From contig NZ_JBEWSZ010000001.1 in the NCBI RefSeq assembly GCF_040537815.1, positions 2,294,001-2,358,000 of the forward strand: a stretch of 64,000 bases of DNA. Direction: 5' to 3'. A program made the translations under genes and the position numbers. The stretch is from Mesorhizobium shangrilense (GTDB taxonomy: Bacteria > Pseudomonadota > Alphaproteobacteria > Rhizobiales > Rhizobiaceae). Shown one piece after another: positions 37,939 through 47,059 of the stretch (its first letter is position 1; each line of letters begins with the position of its first letter). The notes beneath the pieces were generated by a model. The model did not search any database. It was not told where the DNA came from and saw nothing but the letters and a program-made list of their open reading frames with translations.

Positions 37939-38688
37939 CTAGTTTACAAAATGGAACAGGCGCGAAGCACGCATCAGCGTCGGCCATTTCCAGATTTCGA
38001 GAGGGCTCGCCTTGCCGGCAATCGAGAAGAAAATAAGGTTGGCGCGGCCGACCAGATTTTCCGCGGGAACAAAGCCGACACTGAAGCGGCTGTCGCTGGA
38101 ATTGTCGCGGTTGTCGCCCATCATGAAATAGTGACCTGGCGGCACATCGAATTCGCGGGTGTTGTCGCCGATCGAGTTCGGCGTCAGATCGAGCGTGTCA
38201 TAGCTGACGCCATTCGGCAGAGTCTCGCGATAGACATCGACCGGACGGTTTGTCTCCGTGATGTCAGGATTGTCGATCTGGCCGGTTTTGGCCCGGGGCA
38301 CGCCGACGCCATTGATGAAGAGCTGGCCGTCCTTCATCTGGATCTTGTCACCAGGCAAGCCAACCACGCGCTTGATGTAGTCGACGGACGGATCGGGCGG
38401 GAATTTGAACACCACCACGTCGCCACGCGTTGGTTCGGAACCCCAGATGCGGCCCGAAAAAATGTCGGGTCCAAACGGCAGCGAATAGCGCGAATAGCCA
38501 TAAGACCATTTGGTGACGAACAGATAGTCACCTTCCAGAAGCGTCGGCCGCATCGACCCGGACGGGATGGAGAACGGTTGGAACAGAAGCGTGCGAATGA
38601 CCAGCGCAAGCAGCAGGGCCTGGATGATGACGCTGACTGTCTCGCCAAGTCCGCCGGATTTCTTCTCTGATTTTTCAGCCACGCTCAT
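37939..38688 (-). CDS. lepB: signal peptidase I
   Basis: A 249-residue inner-membrane protease with one N-terminal transmembrane helix (about residues 17-36), the nucleophile Ser45 in SIPSGSMRPTL, the general base Lys106 in YIKRVVGLPGD, and GDNRDNSSDSR near 195. It removes signal peptides from exported proteins such as the porins and secreted proteins here. ATG at 38688 follows GAGGA. Confidence 0.97.
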   Translation of the reverse strand: MSVAEKSEKKSGGLGETVSVIIQALLLALVIRTLLFQPFSIPSGSMRPTLLEGDYLFVTKWSYGYSRYSLPFGPDIFSGRIWGSEPTRGDVVVFKFPPDPSVDYIKRVVGLPGDKIQMKDGQLFINGVGVPRAKTGQIDNPDITETNRPVDVYRETLPNGVSYDTLDLTPNSIGDNTREFDVPPGHYFMMGDNRDNSSDSRFSVGFVPAENLVGRANLIFFSIAGKASPLEIWKWPTLMRASRLFHFVN

Positions 38689-38766
38689 GTCGTCCTCGAT
38701 TGTGCGTTGGATGGTATAGAGTCTCGGCGCGCGCTGGGCAACGTCAATGCCGGCCGTCAGATGCAA

Positions 38767-39180
38767 TCAATGTGGCGCTTCTTCGACCGGCAGGGCCTCA
38801 ATGATCACAAAGGCTTGAGCGAGCGGGAAATCATCCGTGATGGTGAGGTGGATGGCGGCACTGTGCCCCTTCGGCAGGATATTCTCAAGCCGCGCCATCG
38901 CGCCACCGGTCAGCGCCATGGTCGGCTTGCCTCCCGGCAGATTGACGACGCCCATGTCTCGCCAGAACACGCCTTGCGCGAGCCCCGTGCCCAACGCCTT
39001 GGCGCAAGCTTCCTTGGCCGCGAAGCGCTTGGCATAGGAGGCGGCCCGAGCCCTGCGCCCTTCGGAGCGGGCCTGCTCGACCTCGGTATAGATGCGCTGG
39101 ATGAAGCGCTGACCATGACGCTCCAGCGACTTTTCGATGCGTCTGATATTGATCAGGTCGCTGCCGATGCCAATGATCAT
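38767..39180 (-). CDS. acpS: holo-[acyl-carrier-protein] synthase
   Basis: A 137-residue phosphopantetheinyl transferase: [20 protein letters not shown] at the start (catalytic Asp) and [15 protein letters not shown] near 50 (metal-binding Glu and Lys). It attaches 4'-phosphopantetheine to ACP. Its ATG overlaps the DUF2062 stop. It precedes lepB, as in most alphaproteobacteria. Confidence 0.96.
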   Translation of the reverse strand: MIIGIGSDLINIRRIEKSLERHGQRFIQRIYTEVEQARSEGRRARAASYAKRFAAKEACAKALGTGLAQGVFWRDMGVVNLPGGKPTMALTGGAMARLENILPKGHSAAIHLTITDDFPLAQAFVIIEALPVEEAPH

Positions 39181-39773
39181 CGTGCAGTGGAACCGATGCC
39201 GGCTGGATGGGACGGCTCTTTCGCCCGCGCCGACTTTTCGGCCAGTCGCTTGCGCCTCTGTTCGCGGAAGGCGATCATGCCCCAACGCGTGACGCCGTAG
39301 AACAGGAGGCCAAAAACCAGCCCAAGCGGCACCGCGCCGATCAGCATCGGCTTCAGGACAGGCCCCCACAATTGCGAAAATGAAAGGTGGTGCATCATCT
39401 CGCCCAAATGCGCGGGTGGACCATGCTGCGGAAGGCGATCGTGCAAAATGAGCTTGCCGGTTTCCCAAGACGCTCCCCACAACAGCGGAAACGTCAGCGG
39501 ATTGCCGAAGAAAACCGCGCCGAGCGCCGCCGCCACAAGGTTGCCGGCGATCAGCCAGCACAACACGGCGGCAATCGCAAAGTGGAAGCCCACCGGAAAG
39601 AACGAGGCGAATACGCCCGCCGCGACGCCCGCCGCCACAGCGTGCGGCGTTGCCCTCAGCCGCAGGATGCGCTTCGAAAAATACTGGAGTGAGCGCGAGA
39701 AGGAGCGGCGTGGCCACAGATAGGTGCGGATACGCTCGATAGGCCCATCAGGTTTGCGGCGTCGAAAAAGCAA
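39177..39773 (-). CDS. DUF2062 membrane protein
   Basis: A 198-residue protein with a basic N-terminus ([20 protein letters not shown]), three transmembrane segments ([36 protein letters not shown] and [18 protein letters not shown]) and a basic tail, as in DUF2062. It starts with TTG at 39773, with AGGA about six bases upstream. It is translationally coupled to acpS; the 257-base gap upstream (39774-40030) probably carries the promoter of the acpS-lepB-rnc-era operon. Function is unknown. Confidence 0.85.
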   Translation of the reverse strand: MLFRRRKPDGPIERIRTYLWPRRSFSRSLQYFSKRILRLRATPHAVAAGVAAGVFASFFPVGFHFAIAAVLCWLIAGNLVAAALGAVFFGNPLTFPLLWGASWETGKLILHDRLPQHGPPAHLGEMMHHLSFSQLWGPVLKPMLIGAVPLGLVFGLLFYGVTRWGMIAFREQRRKRLAEKSARAKEPSHPAGIGSTAR

Positions 39774-40030
39774 TCTATTCCTGTTCCCGGCAGTTTACTG
39801 CACGCGCGCCGGTCATTTTTTCGACCGGACCCTGATCCTGCGCTCCACGGTCAACCAAGGGCAACCGCACCACTGATATAGCCCTACCCAACCCCAACAA
39901 CAACTAAACGGCGTCCTCGCGGCACGCAGGTAGCAATAATTTTTTGTAAGGTTCGTCTATCCAAGATCGGATGATCGCGGCGAATTTGAGAAGAGGCTCC
40001 GATTTGTCATCGCAGCCGAAACCCAAGATG

Positions 40031-40411
40031 CTACGTCCGGTATTGGCTGACCTCGATAAGGTTGCCATCTGGATCCCGAAAATAGACGGACATCATCTGT
40101 CCTTGCGCACCGATGCGCTCGACCGGCCCAACCTCGACCACAACACCGCTGTTCGTCAACCTGGCCTGGACCTCGCTGAGCGGCCGGTCGGTGATCAGGC
40201 AGAAATCCCCCGAGCCTGGCGTCGGCGCGCTCGCCTTGGGCTCGAAGGTGCGTCCGAGTTCGTGCACATTGATCTTCTGGCTGCCGAAAGCCAGGGCCGT
40301 CGGCCGACCCGGCGCGTCGACGCGCTCGAAGCCGAGTACCCGCTGGTAAAAGTCGCAGGTGGCCTCGACAGAGCGAACCGTCAGCACGAAATGATCAATG
40401 CCGGCGATCAC
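40031..40411 (-). CDS. VOC-family protein
   Basis: A 126-residue glyoxalase-fold protein: MIAGIDHFVLTVRSVEATCD at the start (metal His), and MMSVYFRDPDGNLIEVSQY at the end (metal Glu). It starts 13 bases after pyrE on the same strand, so it probably ends the rpoZ-rsh-pyrE transcript. Substrate is unknown. Confidence 0.88.
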   Translation of the reverse strand: MIAGIDHFVLTVRSVEATCDFYQRVLGFERVDAPGRPTALAFGSQKINVHELGRTFEPKASAPTPGSGDFCLITDRPLSEVQARLTNSGVVVEVGPVERIGAQGQMMSVYFRDPDGNLIEVSQYRT

Positions 40412-40424
40412 GTCGCCGCCTCCT

Positions 40425-41003
40425 TCAGATGTTGCGGCTGCCAGGCTTGATCGCCGGGATCGCGGCGAGTTCAGGCGGCAGCCGGTCGGCGGGATAGGCC
40501 GGAATTTCGTACTCGGCGAGCGCGATCAGCGGCACGCCGACATGGGTCTTGCCGGCCGAACGATCGATGATGCAGGCGGCGGCCACGACTTCGGCGCCGA
40601 GATCGCGCAGACAATCAATCGTCTCGCGGATCGACAGCCCGGTGGTGACGATGTCCTCGACGATGACAATGCGCGCACCCTTCGCGATCTCGAAGCGGCG
40701 CAGGCGGAACTCCCCGTCTTCCCGCTCGACCCAGATCGCCGGCACGCCGAGATGACGCGACGTTTCATAGGCCGGTATCAGCCCACCGATCGCCGGTCCG
40801 ACCACATAGTCGATCTTGCCGGGCACTGCTGCACGGATCTTTTCGGCCAGCGCCTTGCACAGCCTCTCAGTCTTGTCGGCATGCATGAAGACCCGGGCCT
40901 TCTGCAGGAAGACGGGGCTTCTCAGACCTGATGTGAGGATGAAATGCCCCTCGAGAACCGCACCGGCCTCGCGGAAAATATCCAGCACCTCATCGGTCTT
41001 CAT
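40425..41003 (-). CDS. pyrE: orotate phosphoribosyltransferase
   Basis: A 192-residue enzyme with the PRPP-binding motif [13 protein letters not shown] and the flexible-loop region [11 protein letters not shown]. It makes orotidine monophosphate from orotate and PRPP. The ATG at 41003 follows GAGGGA. It lies 13 bases after the rsh stop, a common alphaproteobacterial arrangement. Confidence 0.96.
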   Translation of the reverse strand: MKTDEVLDIFREAGAVLEGHFILTSGLRSPVFLQKARVFMHADKTERLCKALAEKIRAAVPGKIDYVVGPAIGGLIPAYETSRHLGVPAIWVEREDGEFRLRRFEIAKGARIVIVEDIVTTGLSIRETIDCLRDLGAEVVAAACIIDRSAGKTHVGVPLIALAEYEIPAYPADRLPPELAAIPAIKPGSRNI

Positions 41004-41016
41004 AGTCTCGTTTCCC

Positions 41017-43245
41017 TCATCCATTGACACGGCGCGCATCGCTGACGCTCGAATTGTCCTTGAGCTGCGACAGCAGCCGGTTCAGATGCTTCAGATCCCA
41101 GACTTCGAGATCAATCAACATCTCGGTGAAATCGGGCGCGGTGCGCACCATCGACAGCGTATGGATGTTGGCGTCGTTCGATGCAACGACCTGAGCAATG
41201 TCGGCCAACGAACCCGGTGCATTGATGGCGGTGACCGAGACACGCGCCGGAAACCGCTCCTTGGTCCGCTCATCAATGTCCCAGCGCACGTCGATCCAGC
41301 GCTCGGGCTGGTCGTCAAAGGCCTGCAGGGCCGGTGACTGGATCGGGTAGATGGTGATGCCGGTTCCCGGCTGGACGATGCCGACAATGCGGTCGCCGGG
41401 CACCGCCCCCTCCGGCGCGAAGCGCACCGGCAGGTCGCCGCGCACGCCGCGGATCGGCACGGCGCCGTCGCGCGGCTGGTCCTTGTCCTTGCGCGCGGCG
41501 CGCCCCGGAATCTGGAACAGCATGCCGGCGGCATTGCGGATCTTCGACCAGCCTTCCTCGCGCTGCTTGGGCGCGGCCGTGGTCACGCGCTCGTCCTTGT
41601 AGTCTGGGAACACAGCCTTCATGACATCGGTGGAGGCAAGCTCGCCACGGCCGACCGAGGCCAACACATCCTCTATGTCCTTGCGCGCCAGCCGGTGCAG
41701 AACCTGCTTGAGGCTCTCCTTGGTAAAGGTCTTGCCGGCCCGCTCGAAGGCGCGCTCGAGGATGCGGATGCCGAGGCCCGAATATTGCTTGCGGATGGCA
41801 TTCTTGGTGGCACGGCGGATCGCTGAACGTGCCTTGCCGGTGACCACGACCGATTCCCACGCAGCCGGCGGCACCTGTGCCTTGGAGCGGATGATCTCGA
41901 CCTCATCGCCGTTCTTCAGTTCCGTCATCAACGGCATGATGCGGCCGTTGACCTTGGCGCCAACGCAGGTGTCGCCGACATCCGTGTGAACGGCATAGGC
42001 GAAGTCGATGGGCGTGGCGCCACGCGGCAAGGCAATCAGCATGCCCTTAGGCGTGAAGCAGAACACCTGATCCTGGAACAATTCCAGCTTGGTGTTTTCG
42101 AGAAAATCCTCGGGATTGTCGCCTTCGGCAAGTTGCTCGATGGTACGCCGCAGCCAGGCATAGGCGTTGGTTTCCTTCGAGATCGCGTGGGCAGCGCCGT
42201 TGGTCTTGCCGCCGGTGTCCTTGTAGATCGAATGCGCGGCAACGCCGTATTCGGCGATCTTGTTCATCTCGCGGGTGCGAATCTGCAGCTCGACGCGCTG
42301 GCGCGACGGCCCAACGATCGTGGTGTGGATCGAGCGGTAGTCATTCTGCTTCGGCGTCGAGATGTAGTCCTTGAAGCGTCCGGGAACCATCGACCACGTG
42401 GTGTGGATGGCGCCAAGCGCGCGATAGCAGTCTTCGACCGACTCGACGACGACGCGAAAGCCGAAAATGTCGGACAGTTGTTCGAAGGACAGCGCCTTGG
42501 CTTCCATCTTGCGAAACACCGACCACGGCTTCTTCTGGCGGCTTTTCACGCTGGCCTTGAGCGCATGCTTTTCGAACAGCGCGGACAACGCCCTCTCGAT
42601 CTCGGACAACACATCCTTGTTGCGCTCGAAGATTTCGGCAAGCCGGGCGGTGACGGCGCGATAGGCTTCCGGATTGATGAAGCGGAAGGCAATCTCCTCC
42701 AGTTCCTCGCGCATGCCTTGCATGCCCATGCGCCCGGCCAGCGGCGCATAGATGTCCATCGTCTCCTCGGCGATGCGCAGGCGCTTGGCCTCCGGCATAT
42801 GGTCGAGGGTACGCATATTGTGCAGGCGGTCAGCGAGCTTGACCAGAAGGACACGGACGTCTTCCGAAATCGCCAGCAAAAGCTTGCGCAGGTTTTCCGC
42901 CTGCTCGGCCTTCTTGGAGACAAGGTCGAGCTTCTTGAGCTTGGTCAGGCCCTCGACCAGCTTGCCCATTTCCGGACCGAACAATTCGTCGATCTCGGCC
43001 CGTGTCGCGGTCGTGTCTTCGATCGTGTCGTGCAGCAAGGCAACCGCGATCGTCGCCTCGTCCATATGCATTTCGGTGAGGATGGCGGCGACTTCGAGCG
43101 GATGCGAGAAATAGGGATCGCCGGAGGCCCGCTTCTGGTGGCCATGCTTCTGCATGGCGTAGACATAGGCCTTGTTGAGCAGCGCCTCGTTAACGTCGGG
43201 CTTGTAGCGCTGGACGCGCTCGACAAGCTCATACTGACGCATCAT
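41017..43245 (-). CDS. rsh: bifunctional (p)ppGpp synthetase/hydrolase Rsh
   Basis: A 742-residue RelA/SpoT homologue. The HD hydrolase domain (about residues 40-160) has LLHDTIEDT. The synthetase domain (about 235-350) has [24 protein letters not shown] is the RXKD form that marks bifunctional enzymes, rather than EXDD. A TGS domain (about 395-455) and a C-terminal ACT domain (about 665-740) follow. It controls the stringent response. It is between rpoZ and pyrE; a hairpin lies just upstream. Confidence 0.95.
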   Translation of the reverse strand: MMRQYELVERVQRYKPDVNEALLNKAYVYAMQKHGHQKRASGDPYFSHPLEVAAILTEMHMDEATIAVALLHDTIEDTTATRAEIDELFGPEMGKLVEGLTKLKKLDLVSKKAEQAENLRKLLLAISEDVRVLLVKLADRLHNMRTLDHMPEAKRLRIAEETMDIYAPLAGRMGMQGMREELEEIAFRFINPEAYRAVTARLAEIFERNKDVLSEIERALSALFEKHALKASVKSRQKKPWSVFRKMEAKALSFEQLSDIFGFRVVVESVEDCYRALGAIHTTWSMVPGRFKDYISTPKQNDYRSIHTTIVGPSRQRVELQIRTREMNKIAEYGVAAHSIYKDTGGKTNGAAHAISKETNAYAWLRRTIEQLAEGDNPEDFLENTKLELFQDQVFCFTPKGMLIALPRGATPIDFAYAVHTDVGDTCVGAKVNGRIMPLMTELKNGDEVEIIRSKAQVPPAAWESVVVTGKARSAIRRATKNAIRKQYSGLGIRILERAFERAGKTFTKESLKQVLHRLARKDIEDVLASVGRGELASTDVMKAVFPDYKDERVTTAAPKQREEGWSKIRNAAGMLFQIPGRAARKDKDQPRDGAVPIRGVRGDLPVRFAPEGAVPGDRIVGIVQPGTGITIYPIQSPALQAFDDQPERWIDVRWDIDERTKERFPARVSVTAINAPGSLADIAQVVASNDANIHTLSMVRTAPDFTEMLIDLEVWDLKHLNRLLSQLKDNSSVSDARRVNG

Positions 43246-43320
43246 GGGCGGAATCTCACAGGGCTGAAATGAATCATGCGCCGCACTGGTGTACGGCGCA
43301 TGTCATAGATAGCCACGAAA

Positions 43321-43344
43321 CTGCCGACGCGAAAGTGTCGGCAG
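43321..43344 (-). terminator. hairpin between rpoZ and rsh
   Basis: A perfect eight-base stem (CTGCCGAC / GTCGGCAG) with an eight-base loop begins 12 bases after the rpoZ stop and, in the minus strand, is followed by TTTCG. It may attenuate transcription into rsh. Confidence 0.5.
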
Positions 43345-43356
43345 CCCCTGCAAGGA

Positions 43357-43758
43357 TCAATAGTCGTCGCTTTTTTCCGGCGGGACGAGGCCTTCGATGC
43401 CGGCCAGCAGGTCTTCCTCGGTCATGCGATCGAAGGTGACATTGTCCTCGGCTTCGTCGGCATCGGTTGCCGCAACGGCGCCGCCGGTCTGGTCGGCGAT
43501 CGCCTCGCCATCGGCTTCCGGCTCGTCGACTTCGACATGCTTCTGCAGCGAGTGGATCAGGTCTTCCTTGAGATCGTCGGGCGACAAGGTCTCGTCAGCG
43601 ATCTCGCGGAGTGCCACGACAGGGTTCTTGTCGTTGTCGCGCGGCACGGTGATCTGCGCGCCCTGGCTGATCTGACGGGCGCGGTGACCTGCCAAAAGCA
43701 CCAGTTCGAAGCGGTTGTCGACCTTGTCGATGCAATCTTCAACGGTTACGCGGGCCAT
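43357..43758 (-). CDS. rpoZ: RNA polymerase omega subunit
   Basis: A 133-residue omega subunit: [20 protein letters not shown] at the start and [10 protein letters not shown], with the acidic C-terminal extension (about residues 75-133) common in Rhizobiales. It assists RNA polymerase assembly and can form part of a ppGpp-binding site, fitting its place before rsh. Confidence 0.96.
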   Translation of the reverse strand: MARVTVEDCIDKVDNRFELVLLAGHRARQISQGAQITVPRDNDKNPVVALREIADETLSPDDLKEDLIHSLQKHVEVDEPEADGEAIADQTGGAVAATDADEAEDNVTFDRMTEEDLLAGIEGLVPPEKSDDY

Positions 43759-44053
43759 GAGCTGCCCCTTTCATGCGATGGATTTGATGGAAAACAGGCG
43801 CGGTCCATAACCCGAACGCCACGAAAATACAAGCATCATGGCAACGCCACGGCCATTGCCCCGCCGACGAGTGCTCCACACGGGCGATCTCGCGCCGATC
43901 ACAATTACTTGCAATGGGCCACACGCCCTTGGAATGCCACCGAACTGGCGTTATTTCGAAACGATAGACGGCTGGGCAATTTATTACGAAACCCGGTTGG
44001 TAGTCGCGGCGTTTTAAAGAAATCAGCTTTTTTCCAAAAAAGGGATATTTTCC

Positions 44054-44635
44054 ATGTTCGATCCTCGTGAAAAAATCGCCCTTTTCATCGACGGCGCCAA
44101 TCTCTACGCCACATCACGCGCACTGGGCTTCGACATCGACTATCGCAAGCTTTTGTCGAGTTTCCAGAAACGAGGATATCTGCTGCGCGCGTACTATTAC
44201 ACGGCGTTGGTCGAAGACCAGGAATACTCCTCGATCCGTCCACTCATCGACTGGCTCGATTACAACGGCTTCAAGGTCGTCACCAAGCCGGCCAAGGAAT
44301 TCACCGACTCGACCGGCCGAAGGAAAATCAAGGGCAATATGGACATCGAACTCACCGTCGATGCGCTGGAGCTTGCCGATGTCGTTGACCACTATGTCAT
44401 CTTCTCCGGCGATGGCGACTTCCGCACGCTGGTCGAGGCGCTGCAGCGGCGCGGACGCAAGGTTTCGATCGTATCCACCATGGCCTCGCAGCCACCGATG
44501 ATCTCGGACGATCTGCGTCGGCAGGCCGATCATTTCATGGACCTGATGACCCTGAAGAACGAAGTTGGCCGCGATCCATCCGAGCGCCCGGTGCGCCGGC
44601 CCGAACCCGCCGAGATCGACGAGGACGATTACTGA
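44054..44635 (+). CDS. NYN-domain ribonuclease (LabA/DUF88 family)
   Basis: A 193-residue PIN-like NYN protein: FIDGANLYATSR near residue 12, KGNMDIELTVDALE near 98 and FSGDGDFRTLVEAL near 120 provide the conserved acidic metal-binding residues. Such proteins are predicted RNases. It has an AGGGA site and is divergent from rpoZ. A run TTTTTT-CC-AAAAAA at about 44028-44041 precedes the start. The UDG gene starts 11 bases downstream, so the two are one transcript. Confidence 0.88.
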   Translation: MFDPREKIALFIDGANLYATSRALGFDIDYRKLLSSFQKRGYLLRAYYYTALVEDQEYSSIRPLIDWLDYNGFKVVTKPAKEFTDSTGRRKIKGNMDIELTVDALELADVVDHYVIFSGDGDFRTLVEALQRRGRKVSIVSTMASQPPMISDDLRRQADHFMDLMTLKNEVGRDPSERPVRRPEPAEIDEDDY

Positions 44636-44646
44636 GGGCGCCGGCT

Positions 44647-45309
44647 TTGCCAGTTCCCCTGTCAGGTTCGCCCGAGCCAGATCGCAACTGTCCGCTCTGC
44701 CCGCGCCTGCACGACTTCATTGCCGAGTGGCGGCAGCGCGAGCCGTCCTGGTTCAACGGACCAGTGCCGACCTTCCTGCCGACCGAGGGGGAGAAGTCGG
44801 TCCAACTGCTGATCATCGGGCTGGCGCCCGGCGTGCGCGGCGCGAACCGAACCGGCCGCCCTTTCACCGGTGACTATGCCGGTGACCTGCTCTACAGCAC
44901 GCTCATTTCACATGGCTTTGCACGCGGAGAGTTCAAGGCAAGGCCGGATGACGGGCTGGAGCTTGTCGGCACCGCGATCACCAATGCGGTGCGCTGCGTG
45001 CCGCCCGAGAACAAGCCGGTCGGTGCGGAGATCTCCACATGCCGGACCTTTCTGGTGCCGACGATCGCGCGATTCCCCAATCTGCGCGCCGTGCTGGCAC
45101 TGGGCTCGATCGCCCATCAATCGACCGTGCGAGCACTTGGCCAGCGCGTCGCCGCCTATCCGTTCAAGCATGGCGGGCAGCTGGAGGCAGGCGGCATCAC
45201 GCTTTTTTCCAGCTACCACTGCTCGCGCTACAACACCAATACCGGTGTGCTGACCGAAGAAATGTTCGTTAGCGTTTTCGGTAAGATAAAGGCATTTCTG
45301 CAGAGCTAG
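44647..45309 (+). CDS. uracil-DNA glycosylase, family 5 (UDGb) type
   Basis: A 220-residue Fe-S glycosylase. Motif A GLAPGVRGANRTGRPFTGD, the end motif YHCSRYNTNTG and four cysteines (NCPLC near residue 16, then AVRC and STCR) for a 4Fe-4S cluster fit UDGb rather than family 4. It removes deaminated or otherwise damaged bases from DNA. A TTG start at 44647 is used because GAGGG lies eight bases upstream. It is co-transcribed with the NYN nuclease. Confidence 0.86.
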   Translation: MPVPLSGSPEPDRNCPLCPRLHDFIAEWRQREPSWFNGPVPTFLPTEGEKSVQLLIIGLAPGVRGANRTGRPFTGDYAGDLLYSTLISHGFARGEFKARPDDGLELVGTAITNAVRCVPPENKPVGAEISTCRTFLVPTIARFPNLRAVLALGSIAHQSTVRALGQRVAAYPFKHGGQLEAGGITLFSSYHCSRYNTNTGVLTEEMFVSVFGKIKAFLQS

Positions 45310-45397
45310 ATTCGAACCCTGCCAGGGGCGGCGATAGGGCGATGCCGCCGAGGCTTGGCAATAGCGCATGGGCAGGCCTTCCAGCGAAGAGCCCTGC

Positions 45398-45877
45398 CTA
45401 GCCACGATCCTTGAGCAGACGGCCCTTCTCGCGCGACCAGTCGCGCTGCTTTTCTGACTCGCGCTTGTCATGCAGCTTCTTGCCGCGGCCGACGGCGAGC
45501 AAGAGCTTGGCCCTGCCCTGGTCGTTGAAGTAGATCTTCAACGGCACCATCGTCATGCCTTCGCGGTCGACGCTCTGCGACAGCCTGGCCATCTCGCGCT
45601 TGTTGAGCAGGAGTTTTCTGCGCCGACGCGGCTCGTGGTTGAAGCGGTTGGCCTGCAGATATTCCGGCAGATAGGAGTTGATCAGCCAGATCTCACCGCC
45701 TTCGACCGAGGCGTAAGAGTCCTGGATGTTGGCTTGGCCCTGGCGAAGCGACTTGACCTCGGTGCCGGTCAGCACCAAGCCGGCCTCGATCGTGTCGAGC
45801 ACCTCATAGGAAAACCGCGCCTTGCGGTTCTCAGCAACGGTCTTGTTGTTGGGATCGGCTTTTCTGACTTGGTTCAT
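45398..45877 (-). CDS. smpB: SsrA-binding protein SmpB
   Basis: A 159-residue tmRNA-binding protein: [20 protein letters not shown] at the start of the OB-like barrel, [11 protein letters not shown], and a basic C-terminal tail ([16 protein letters not shown]). It rescues stalled ribosomes with tmRNA. No ssrA gene is visible in the window. It follows dapA after 25 bases. Confidence 0.96.
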   Translation of the reverse strand: MNQVRKADPNNKTVAENRKARFSYEVLDTIEAGLVLTGTEVKSLRQGQANIQDSYASVEGGEIWLINSYLPEYLQANRFNHEPRRRRKLLLNKREMARLSQSVDREGMTMVPLKIYFNDQGRAKLLLAVGRGKKLHDKRESEKQRDWSREKGRLLKDRG

Positions 45878-45902
45878 GACATGGAGAGGTGGCGCCTCAT
45901 CC

Positions 45903-46784
45903 CTAATTTATCAAGCCGGCGTGCTTCATCGCCGCATCGATCTTGTCGGCGGTCGACTGTTCGACCGTCATCAGCGGCGAGCGCAACACATTCTCGACCT
46001 TGCCGAGCTTCGACAGCGCGTACTTCGCCCCGGAGACGCCGGGCTCGATGAAGATGGCCTTGTGCAGCGGCAACAAGCGGTCCTGCAATTCCAGCGCCCT
46101 TGCGCTGTCGCCGGAGAGCGTCGCTTCCTGGAATTCGGCGCAGAGCCGCGGCGCGACATTCGATGTCACCGAGATGCAACCGACACCGCCATGCGCATTG
46201 AAGCCGAGCGCCGAAGCATCCTCGCCGGAAAGCTGGATGAAATCCTTGCCGCAGGTGGCACGCTGCTCTGAAACCCGCTCGACCTTGCCGGTGGCATCCT
46301 TGACGCCGATGATGTTCTTGAAGTCGTGCGCCAGCTGGCCCATCGTCTCCGGCATCATGTCGATGACCGAGCGCGGCGGGATATTGTAGATGATGATCGG
46401 CAGGCTGGTCGCCTTGGCGACCGCCGCGAAATGCGCGTAGAGGCCGCGCTGCGTCGGCTTGTTGTAATAAGGCGTGACCACCAGCGCGGCGTCGGCGCCC
46501 GCCTTCTCGGCATATTGCACCAGGCCAATCGCCTCTTCGGTGTTATTGGAGCCAGCACCGGCAACGACCGGGGCGCGGCCCTTGGCCACTTCGATGCACA
46601 CCTTGACCACATGACGATGCTCGTCATGGGACAGCGTCGGCGACTCGCCGGTGGTGCCGACGGGAACCAGCCCCTTCGTGCCCTCATCGAGCTGCCAGGC
46701 AACAAATGCGCGAAAGGCTTTCTCGTCGAAACGGCCGCTCTTTTCGAACGGTGTCACGAGCGCGGTAAGCGAGCCTCTCAGCAT
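45903..46784 (-). CDS. dapA: 4-hydroxy-tetrahydrodipicolinate synthase
   Basis: A 293-residue TIM-barrel aldolase. The Schiff-base Lys162 is in IGVKDATG, Tyr133 in IIYNIP, and the substrate loop [10 protein letters not shown] at 41-50. It condenses pyruvate and aspartate semialdehyde for lysine and diaminopimelate synthesis. ATG at 46784 follows AAGGAG. It is upstream of smpB and divergent from the lytic transglycosylase. Confidence 0.96.
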   Translation of the reverse strand: MLRGSLTALVTPFEKSGRFDEKAFRAFVAWQLDEGTKGLVPVGTTGESPTLSHDEHRHVVKVCIEVAKGRAPVVAGAGSNNTEEAIGLVQYAEKAGADAALVVTPYYNKPTQRGLYAHFAAVAKATSLPIIIYNIPPRSVIDMMPETMGQLAHDFKNIIGVKDATGKVERVSEQRATCGKDFIQLSGEDASALGFNAHGGVGCISVTSNVAPRLCAEFQEATLSGDSARALELQDRLLPLHKAIFIEPGVSGAKYALSKLGKVENVLRSPLMTVEQSTADKIDAAMKHAGLIN

Positions 46785-46816
46785 ATCGTCCAACTCCTTG
46801 GGACTTCTTTGTCTGT

Positions 46817-46862
46817 GCATGCCGTTGTCCCAAAACCGGTAACCACTTTTGGGCGACATGCA
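46817..46862. repeat. rhizobial REP-like palindromic element
   Basis: An imperfect palindrome beginning GCATG and ending CATGC, with an inner CCAAAACCGG and CTTTTGGG pair. The same type of element occurs at 62332-62377. It lies between the divergent dapA and lytic transglycosylase genes. Confidence 0.6.
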
Positions 46863-47059
46863 TCGGTGTTTTATCGAGCGCCTTCTAGCCGAAAGCGAAG
46901 TGGCGCACCATAGTCTCGACACTGTTGCGCGGCAAGCATTGCCATGGTGCCAGCACGCGCAATTCGAACAGCCTCGATAACCTTTTGTTTACGGGCTCTT
47001 CATGACCTACATCTAGGCTTTGAGATGCCCCGCCTGCTGACGATTTATAAGGACGGACA

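Noticed and set aside
45306..45335. A TTCGAA-type segment that looked like a tRNA T-arm near smpB
   Set aside because: The stem bases do not pair and no acceptor or anticodon arm can be built; not part of a tRNA or tmRNA.
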